The notes under the pieces are model-generated. The model did not search any database, was not told where the DNA came from, and saw nothing but the letters and a program-made list of their open reading frames with translations. A stretch of 64,000 nt of DNA, taken from contig RCAB01000262.1 in the NCBI GenBank assembly GCA_003640385.1, forward strand, positions 24,666-88,665. The letters run 5' to 3'. Made by a program: the position numbers and the translations under genes. The DNA is from Setaria digitata (taxonomy: Eukaryota > Nematoda > Chromadorea > Rhabditida > Setariidae). Shown in pieces: positions 54,631 through 64,000 of this stretch; positions within the stretch are counted from its first letter, which is position 1, and every line of letters begins with the position of its first letter.

Positions 54631-57600
54631 ATGAACTGTGAAAGCTCAATCGAGAATACCAATAATCTTGATAAGCAGAGTCACCATTCTAGTGATGAAG
54701 TCAGCAGTACGGGTGGATCAAGTGGCTGTGATAGCGATGGTGAAATGTAGGTTTATATCTTATTTTAATTGATTTAGAATTTATCAAAATTATTCGAAAA
54801 CCCTGCAAATTTATTATTTTTTTCTTCGAAATACAAGATTAGAATTTTATTTTTAAATTCTTAATTACATTATATGTTAATATTAACTAGAAGTTGGTCA
54901 TCGGAAGCGGAGATAAATTATCAGCGAAGTAATTATGCATTACGATCGCTACAAGTGGAGAAGATTGATAAAAATGATACTTCAGCAAATGATGATGTAG
55001 AAAATGATGATCAAGAATTATCATTATGGAACAGTGATAGCATAAGGGTTTTCTCTTCTTTATTTTCTTTTTAAATTATTAAAGTATTTCTTTAAATTAT
55101 CTTTAAAAAATTCAAATTATTGAACTGAAATAACTGAAATGGTTGGGATTATAATCCTAATAAAATTATTATTAATTTTGTTCTCTCTCATATAGGATAG
55201 CGAACTAACTAGTGATAGTGATGAGGAATTTGCAATACATCCATGCTTACAAGGATTGATCAAGTCGAAGTCAGTGTCTTCGATTCAGAAAAATGATTAT
55301 ACGACATTCACGTTATGTAACGGTATCACATTAAAGTAATTCAAATATATTGAGGTAAACTTAATGAATAAATTGATAAGCAATAGTTTGAAGTTTAAGA
55401 AATAAAATGGCTAAAATCAACTTTTGACTACGTAAAGTGACATGAAGAAAAACTCGATATTTTTGTGTTATTATCACTTTCTTTTAGTTTCAATTCTAGT
55501 TTTATTCCCATTTTTCCTTTTCTATTATTAGTAACTTTCTATAGATGAAAATTTTCACAACTAGCTAATTCTTAGTAGCAAGAAAAAAGGAAAAAAAAAT
55601 GCATCTTTTACTTAAGATTTTAATAAAGCAATAGCATTAAAGAAGTGTGGATTTTCAGAATTTATAATTTTACTTGGAAAAATAATTTAAGAATTATGAA
55701 GTTTTATCAATAAAATTAAACGACAAGTCATTGTTTCTCATTAAATATGAATTTAACAAATTACTGCAATTTATAAGCTGAAAAAAATAGTGATCTAAAA
55801 TAACAATATTTGAAGAAAAAAAATTGGTCAACGATGATAAGTCTTTCACGACAAATAATGAGAAATGTCCAGGTGATCAGTTTGCTAACACGCAGTCATT
55901 AAGTGAAGAAGAAACGTCTGCTTCATCAGTGCCATATTTCTCACGCAGCCGAATAGTTCGTGATTATCGAGCATCTGTATGCAAGGTTTATTTTAATTTT
56001 ATGAAATTATCAATAGATTAGTTGTCAAGCAAGTGTGATAGATGGTATAGATAAGCTTGACTTAAGCAGATCAAATGCTCTGTCTGTTAAATGGGCCTAT
56101 AATTTGGATGATACTAACACTGGTCTTAAAAATATTTCTTTTTATTTTATTATTTGCTTAGTCAAAAGACGAAAGAAGTTGTAATAACTTGCGCTTTATA
56201 AATATGCTTAAAAAATTCAAATCTTTAAGCGACAACTAAGCTAATAAGTGATAATGTTTTTTTGCAAATTAGCAATAATCTCTTATAATATTTATTTAGT
56301 TCTTGTTCTTCATGAACATGTCGTTTAAAAAATCGAATAAATTTCAGTATAAATAAGCTCACTTTAAAATGCATTTCTTGTTTGCAACAGTTTATTTCGT
56401 TAATAAATGGCTTAAGGTTTCATTTATTAATTAATTTATATATTAAAATGATTATTTTGCTGAAAGAAACCAAATATTCAACAACTTATTACACTTAGTA
56501 TTGCCGTCCATATAAATAATAATTTTAATATAGTATTTAATTCTTATCTGTAATTAATAATAATAAGTAGAGAAATGGTTTATCATACGATATCTTCAAT
56601 TATTTTACCTCATTACCATATCCCTTTACTGTTCGTTGGTACCACTTTTTATATTATTAACTTAATAACTAAATGAATTATGACTCAGTAATTTTTACAA
56701 CTTTTTTCCATTCAAACAATTTCCTCTGTTTTTCAGATGTTAGGACTTGAAACGATTTCAAATTTCATTTTCCCAAAGAAAGAAAATAGACGACTTGTTT
56801 ACAAGGAAGAACCATTTGATTTTAATTTATTGCTAGAAACAATTACACATTTTAACCTTCTAAACAATTTCCAATTATTTGGTTGATGGAAAGATTTTAC
56901 TTTAAGACACGATCAAATGCTAGAGTAAGCGATAATTGGTCAGCACCAGGAAATAATACCTTTAAAGATGGAATCGGTTTTGAGAGTGATGATGATCTGG
57001 ATCAGGCTCGTTCATCACCGTTTACCTGTTGTTGGTCTGCACCAGAATTTATCGGTGATAATGAACAAGAGGTTAATGACCCCTTCTTAACAAATCAGAA
57101 AAAAAAAATTTGCTTAAAAACCAATAATATTAATAACAATATGATATGATTATCAATGACAGAGTGACCAATTAATGATATAATAATCAATGATATCAGT
57201 TTAATGTATGAATTTATTTTACAGTGGTACAAAAAAAAAAACAGTTAAACTAATGATAGCCTAATATTACAAGTAGTTCCATGAAGTTTATTAAATTCCG
57301 TTCATTTCTTGATTATATATTTGAAAATAAATTTACCTTCCCAGATTACTAATCGGAATATTCAAGCTTCCTTCTCGAAATAAATTTGATTATATTATTA
57401 AATTTTCATGCCACTTTTTCATGACGGCTCTCAGTTATCTTTAGACATCTGAGGAGTTGTCAAGTTCAGAAGATGCATCCTTTGTTGCGGGGAATCTTCT
57501 GAGTGAAAAATCTCAACATGCTTCTGTTCCTTGGTAAATCATTCAACTCTTTTATTTTTTAACGATTATTTTCAAGAAAATAATACTTTTACTTTCTAAT

Positions 57601-60600
57601 TTTGTCTGTTGTTTAACTCAAAACTAAAGCTTAGAAAGATGTTTAATTAAAATATTTGATGCTAATTTCGAGATATTTTCAGTGCTGATTTATCCGAATA
57701 TGATGAACCAATGCGTACAAGCATTCTGGATTTCAGTGGTCCAGCATCGATGCAAATTGATGATTTACCTCGGCCAAATCCACGATACCAGAAATCTTGC
57801 CCACGGGCAATTTCAGAAAATGATTCACTTTGTATTTATGATGCTAGCCCGTCATTGCATGGGTAAATTATTTTGCATCCTTTTCGTTTTCTTCTAATTA
57901 ACCCTTGTAAAAAAATGAAATTTTTTTTTATTTCAGAGATGATGATGATGATGAAATGGATTTTGTTGATGAATTACCGGAAATTGAACATACTAAAATT
58001 AATAAATGGACACCAGAAGGATTAATAAATTTTGCAAAAGAAACATTTCGTGAAAGTACCGAAGCAAACGAACAGCTACTAGAAAATCGTCCTAAAATTT
58101 CAAATATCTCGAAATCACTTGGAAGTTTGGATTTATGGTTCGTTGGTTGGTTCTTTTTTTTAACCATAATATCTAATGGAAATGATAATTCATTGAGCGT
58201 TCATTGGTTTAAATTCTATTTTATTTTATTTTTTTTTTTAAATACCTAATTTTTATCATGGCTAGTGAAGTAGTCGATTTGAGGCATCACAATAGTTTTC
58301 AAATCATTTTTATTGTTTAGAAAGAAAAGAGTAATAGAACTGTTTCAAAAATTATATTCCATTGCAATTAACTAAATAGGGAGACTGAAATGGGTTGGAT
58401 CACTCGAGTACCATCACCAGTTGATAATATCAGAATGGCTCTGCGTCAAAGTATCAGCTGTCATGATCATATGATTACATCATACGTTGATTGTGTTATA
58501 CAGAATCATTATAATAGGTTTGCATGAAGATTAATTTAACAAATTCATAATCGCATTTATGCAATGCTACTTTTTCTATTATGCAAAGATTCGTGTAAAC
58601 TATAGAATTATTACCTTGAAGTTTTTTTTCTTTCCGCTTTTATTAAAATATTGATTTTATCAATGATATTTTGTTAATATAAGCAAATCATCCAAAATCT
58701 CATCATAGTATCGACTAAAAAGTAATTCAAAACCTCGAATATACTAGACTAAGAAACTATTCTACTCACACTATCTGTATTACTAAAAGTCTGCTTCTGA
58801 ATTTTTCCTCCAAACTTTTGCAAGAAAAACTGTATTTCTAGATGTTCATCACCGGGCTGTCGTAAATACGCTTCTAAGCCGGAAATAATGAAGCAGTCGA
58901 TGAATAGTGGAAGTGACACATCAGATGATGAGTGGATTCGATGTGTTGATGAAATTACGGCACTGGAGGAGTCCTTCGGAAATGATCATATTCGTCGCGA
59001 AGTTTACGATCAAGTTACAGCATCATTACTTTCCCAACGTAATGATAGCAACTTATATGCTACTTATCAGCATATCAGTGATTTGTATACGGATTCAAGC
59101 AGAGAAATTGACAAAACTAAGATGGAATGCGAGGAGGAAGATGTGATAGTTAAACGTCCAATAAAACTTCTCATCGAATTGGAAAAATTAACGGATGACG
59201 AAATGATAACGATTGAGGATGATCATTGCAACGATGAATGCTTATCATATCGAGAAAAAAATCAGTACTCGAGTACTACTGATCAACATACAAAGCGTTC
59301 CTATTCATTAAATAATCTTCAACAGTTATCGGAAACATTGGTAGATTCAGGAAAAGAACTTTTCCTTTTCAAAACAAAAATATCTGATATGGAGGTGGAA
59401 CAACATTTTGTTGAAATTCGGAATTTATCAAAATTTGATCAACATGATACATACTATTCAAACATATATCACAGTAAACTGAACACTGAATACGGATCAG
59501 ATGAAAGTGATGAAAATTATGACAATGATAATGATAATGATAATGGGAGTGATGCATTTGTGGATCGAATTCTACCGGTTAAGACAAATAAATTACCGAA
59601 TTTTTACGAATTTACATTTGATGTTAAGAAATCAAATAGCAATGAAATAAAAAAGCTGCCATCATTACATCCATTTGGTGATAACAATAATAAGTCAGGT
59701 TGGTTTCTTTTTTTTCTTTCTTTCTTTTCAATTAGGATACTAGTTAAAGATCAGCCATATCATTCTATTTCCATTACCACATATGACTTAAGCAGAAAGA
59801 AAGCAATTATATATGGTAGTGGAACTATTTTAGTATACATTAGCAAATCGTATTTTTCTTTTCAAGTAATTACTAAAATGTTCTTTATCAATAAGTATAA
59901 TAGGTAGCTTAATTATCATTGAACTAAGAGATTTGGCAATATTCCACATCTTGTTACATAACAAGAACATAATATCACAGTAATAATAATTCACTGCTAC
60001 TTGTTAAGTCTAATAATGAAATTTTTAAATCAATAAAGTGATGAAATAGTTAAATTTCAAAAAAAGTGGAGACAAGCATGATTTTAGCAGAATTAATTTG
60101 TGCTCTAAAAGCATTTCTTGCTTACAGATTTAGGCGAACAAATACTGGATGCATCATATTCCACCGTAACGTTATGGGATGATTGTTGTGAATATGCACA
60201 ACAAATAAACGAAATTGCGCGAATTTGGCTACAAAAACCAATTAATGATTCAAATACAGAAGAATTAATTAGCGATCAAGCAGCTGCAGCAGCACTTACG
60301 ATTTGTCCAAAATCGTTAGTTCATTTTACATTTAACTAAAATAAAATAATTATTTATTCAAAATTGTGAATCATAATTTTTTTAGGCTTTTAAGGAGATG
60401 ATTTTCTATTAAAGTAGTTGAATAAAAATATAAAACTGAGAAGCCTTTATAAAAAATTTGATGAAGTCATAAACTTGATAAGTTTCATAAAGGCCTTTCT
60501 GTTCCATTGAAGTGGAACTATAAATTTAATAAAACATCCCAAAGCATTATTTTGTTCCAATTAATTAAAACAGGTGACATACTAGAGTACACTAAAGGAT

Positions 60601-63600
60601 AAAGTAATGATTAGTGACAAATTGCATCATCATAGAAATAATTTGTAAAAATTTATTTAATGCAAAAATTAAGCACAACAAGAATGTAATAATTACAAAA
60701 CTGAATGCAAAGTAACTCATTGAAAAAAAAAAAAAGAAAAAAGAAAGAAAAAATTCGACTTACTGCATAAAATTCAACTCACAATCTCAATATTTTTGGT
60801 AAGGGATTATTATGAATTAACTAACTAAGCGCTCTCAAAAGTTCAATTCGGTGCCTTATTTAAACGATGATAAATGACTAATCAATAAAAAATCATAAAA
60901 CTGGAAATAAGGCGATTCAGCTGCACTCAAATTGAGTTTTAAATTTTTGGGAAAATGAGCGATATAATAATTATGTTTGGAAAATTAATGGGAAACGATG
61001 TTAAAAAGAGAGAAAAAATGACCGACGAAAGAATAAATCAAATTTAAAGTTATACAATTATATACACAAACATTGATTGGAATAATATTGCTACAGCTTT
61101 TCTTAAAAAGATTCATGAAAGAAAAATATAAAAAGTTGGAATGAAAGAGAAAAAAATATTTGACTTTTTTTTGAAGTGATGTAATTAATTGGTAATGAAC
61201 AGGATGGATTTTCTCATTTTTCGAGAATTTTTTTTTTTTTTAATTTTCCTCGGAATCCAATTCCTAGGTAAATTTAGAAATCAACTGTTTCATCACTTTT
61301 AATACTTCCGCCTTCTGTATCAGTTAATTTATCTCTTCTTTTATCATTAGAATAATTGTTTACTCCTGCATCGGAACGTATTTTTGAATAAACGAGGAAC
61401 TAAATTATTGTCTTAAAAGGTTAACTTCTGATGTTTTTCCAGGCTTATTTGTTGAGGAATAAGTCTAGCTCTATTACTATCGTTATCTTTATTTTAACTT
61501 ACTCTTACCATAAAACTTGTTTTTTATACCTTTAACCGCGTTTGCCAGGTTTTCAAGCTAACTAAACTCATTTTAGTCTAATATACATATGTTTTTTCTA
61601 GTCTAATGCTTTTTCCAATTTAGTTACACTACCATTCATTTCTATCTAGCCGATGTACTTTTCTTTTTAACTTTCTTTCATTTCATTTTTTGCCATGCTA
61701 GAATTTATAATCAGTTGGAAAGAAAAAATAAATTTTTGTTATTAATTGGTGGCTTTTTCTTTTCTTTTTTTTTTTTTTTTGCATTTTTCATTAAATAATT
61801 GAAGATTTTAGCCTTTCAAAATTTTCAAAGTTTACTTGCTGTGCAGTAACTCATTTAATTTTTACTGAACTGCTAGCAAGGGTTTTTTTTTTCACTAAAT
61901 TAAGCAGAATGTTATCATTCCATTTACAATTCACTCATCCTCCTACCTGCTTCATCAAAATATTATTATACTATTTTGAACCTGTAAATAAGTTTCTTCC
62001 TTTCACTTAAATTGATATAAAATCATGCAGCTAGAAACTTGAAAATAAATGTGAAGTTGATTCTTGGTATTCGATGGAAAAGTTTGTTCTTTTTTGTTTT
62101 TTAAAAAAAAAAAAATTGTTTTCGATTAGTAATTCTAATTCTTTCCTTAATTTACTACAATTTTCACTATATCGATGTTATGGGAAAGAGGTTCGCCGAA
62201 AAGTGATAGTCGGAAAGATAAGTATAACTGCGAAGTTAATATTTCTTTATTTAAAGCAAAAAATGATTAATGTAAATAGTAGCGCATTCAATCAAAGTAT
62301 CATTAAATCGAAAATTGTTTTCTTCCTCTTACCACTTCGAATCTTTTAATATTTTTTCAAATCTTCATTTAAAAACAAATTTATAACAAATTAAAAATCA
62401 CTTATTTTTCGTCTCACTTATTTTTTCTCAGTAGGAAGAATATTTTTTTTTTTCCTTTTATTTCTTTGGGAAAATAAACTCAAAAAAACTTCGAGTTGCG
62501 AATTTTTGCAATTTTTATGAAAAAAAAAGGATTTTCAAAAAAGAAAAAGAAAAACTTTTCGTTTGTTAAAAAAAATTTGCCGTTTTTAACTTTTTTTTTC
62601 AGAGCCTTATCATCATTCATTTTTCTTTTTCCACTTCCAGTGTCAATTGTTTTAAAACATACGTCGAAACAACAAAGCTCAATTACAGGATACGTAAATC
62701 TCTTGCGTCATTTCAGTTCTCTTTTTCTAATGATAAGAAATATTGCGTCCTTGAAAATTTCTGCATAATTATTAGGCTTATTTTTATTTCAGTGGTGATT
62801 TGGCTAAATTAACCTTGGAAACAGTCGAACTGGATAAGCGACGTTTGCCACTCTCACCACCACCCATTAATGGTATATTTTTTATTAAATTACGAATATT
62901 AAATGCAATCAATTTTTCGACTTTTTACAATTCAAAGAAATGATAAATCCAAGAGATTTGCCGTAGATTGTAGAAAAAAGATTTATCAGATTGATAAAAA
63001 TGATTGATTGAACTAGGATAAAGGAAGATCAATTGTTTAGAATAAAAACGCCGTTTCTTGTCTAGAATGACAAAAACTAGATTAATTTTGGCATTGGCTT
63101 TTAATTGTTTGTTCACCATCTTCTATCACTGATTCATTTGGGAGTATAACGCGGAAAATCAAAATTAGTTTAAAGGCTCAAATCATTCGCTCATAACAGA
63201 ATTTCCTAGTTTTTTGTTTAAAAATTTGGAATTTTTAAAGTTAATAGATTTTTTGGGATTTTAAATAGCATATTTTAGGGTATGGGAAAGTGGCGAAGTT
63301 TTATTTTGAGTCATGAATGATAATATAAATTGAACCGTTCGAGAAGCACTTTTTTTTTCGATTTTTTCAATTCAATTATTTTTTTTTTTTTTGGGAGTAA
63401 TTAATGAAACTGTTATATCCTTGATTTATCCATACATTAGTTATGAGCTCACTAAGAACGATTTTATAAATGATGCAAAAAGAAATTTACCTTTAGAAGT
63501 TAGATATAAGTTCTTTCGGCTCTTATAAATCCTGGGATTGGTGGAGTGTATTTTTACTTATCACAGTGCAGTAAAGTTTATTTCTTTTTAAACATTTTCC

Positions 63601-63947
63601 AAGAAATTGTTCTTTATCATAGCAAACTTTAAATAGGCTTTTTTTTAAAATAATTTAATAGGTTTTTGTTCGAATTTAAATAACAGATGGACTCAGTTCG
63701 TAAACTAAAATATATTTGAAATGGAATACACTTTTAAAAAAAATATGTAACATTTGAGTTTTAATTCTTTTTCTTTTTGTTAAAAAGAAGAAGAATTAAA
63801 ACTTTAACGAAAATTTTATCACAAGTAATTATTATTATTATATTTCTATTTTTATTGCATTCTCTATCAATAAATTATAATTCTGGAAAATTTTAATCTG
63901 TAATTGAAATCACTAAAGCAAATACTAATGCACTTAAAAAAAGAAAA

Positions 63948-64000
<53 letters not shown>
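54631..64000 (+). CDS. large acidic Ser/Asp-rich protein, 5' part, unknown function
   Basis: I do not recognise this protein. Exons with matching phases: 54631-54746, 54891-55047, 55196-55322, 55816-55985, 56737-56796, 56907-57071, 57445-57533, 57683-57862, 57937-58137, 58380-58517, 58842-59698, 60128-60314 and 62793-62872. The frame is still open at the last donor, so the gene runs past the window; about 842 residues are visible. From 56907 on every junction fits; exons 3-5 are uncertain. No signal peptide or membrane helix is visible. It is rich in Ser, Asp and Glu (SSDEVSSTGGSSGCDSDGE, DNDNDNDNGSD), with more ordered, Trp-containing stretches (WTPEGLINFAKETFRES; EMGWITRVPSPVDNIRMAL; DDEWIRCVDEITALEESFG; TLWDDCCEYAQQINEIARIW). 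The last resembles helical or spectrin-like repeats. A cytoskeletal or nuclear-envelope scaffold (for example UNC-83-like) is worth testing but unproven. Confidence 0.7.
56737..56883 (+). other. uncertain exon region of the large gene
   Basis: After a strong acceptor (GTTTTTCAG) the frame reads MLGLETISNFIFPKKENRR and continues for 49 codons to a TGA at 56884-56886. To join the next exon (56907, phase 0) it must use a weak donor at 56797 (GTTTAC), leaving 20 residues. The codons after that donor still look plausible. It could instead be an alternative terminal exon, an alternative start (ATG directly after the acceptor), or be skipped, since exons 55816-55985 and 56907-57071 also join in phase. 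Confidence 0.4.
60315..62792. other. 2.5-kb intron in the large gene
   Basis: AT-rich with poly(A)/poly(T) tracts and a small nested inverted repeat (60443-60450 with 60487-60494). No coding sequence seen. Flanking exons join in phase (TC|T giving Ser). Confidence 0.65.
62873..64000. other. partial intron to window end
   Basis: Follows the donor GTATAT at 62873. No further exon is seen before the window ends in a GA microsatellite. Confidence 0.6.
63950..64000. repeat. GA microsatellite at window edge
   Basis: An uninterrupted (AG)n tract runs to the last base, so its true length is unknown. Confidence 0.95.

Noticed and set aside
60443..60494. Nested inverted repeat in an intron
   Set aside because: Only 8-bp outer and 6-bp inner stems; short AT-rich pairing like this is common here.

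Overview
This window is nuclear DNA of a nematode, most likely a filarial (onchocercid) worm. It is very AT-rich, with long poly(A)/poly(T) tracts and many microsatellites. The exons are short, with worm-type splice sites (mostly TTTTCAG or TTTTAG acceptors). One complete gene is a strongly conserved CUT-1-type cuticlin. No viral, bacterial or transposon gene was recognised. All gene models are read by eye from splice signals and reading-frame continuity; every confident gene is on the plus strand.

Layout. 1-3100: upstream DNA with repeats and a CA-repeat gap. 3362-5541: a five-exon cuticlin (cut-1) with TATA and CCAAT boxes. 5542-9171: mostly non-coding, with one orphan exon-like block (8385-8491). 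9172-12143: a nine-exon rRNA cytosine-5 methyltransferase (nsun-5). 12745-13008: a small UPF0729/C18orf32-type ER protein, possibly in an operon with nsun-5. 13009-23794: about 11 kb with no recognisable gene, including scaffolding artefacts. 23855-48681: a zyxin-family gene (zyx-1) of 13 coding exons and 500 residues, with one 15.3-kb intron. 48682-54630: largely empty, except for an exon-like block with an in-frame TGA at 51705-51926. 54631 to beyond the window end: the 5' part of a large acidic, Ser/Asp-rich protein gene that I do not recognise.

How the genes relate. Cuticlin builds the cuticle and alae. Zyxin links adhesion sites (muscle dense bodies) to actin. NSUN5 modifies the large-subunit rRNA. 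The C18orf32 homologue is an ER or lipid-droplet membrane protein. Only nsun-5 and the C18orf32 homologue look as if they might share a transcription unit.

Most interesting points: (1) the first zyxin exons stay open in a second reading frame across five splice junctions, ending in an alternative terminal exon; (2) a phase-compatible alternative first exon in the 15-kb intron would make a LIM-only zyxin; (3) a 29-bp minisatellite with an internal inversion lies next to that exon; (4) the orphan exon with an in-frame TGA; (5) the large unrecognised gene on the right.
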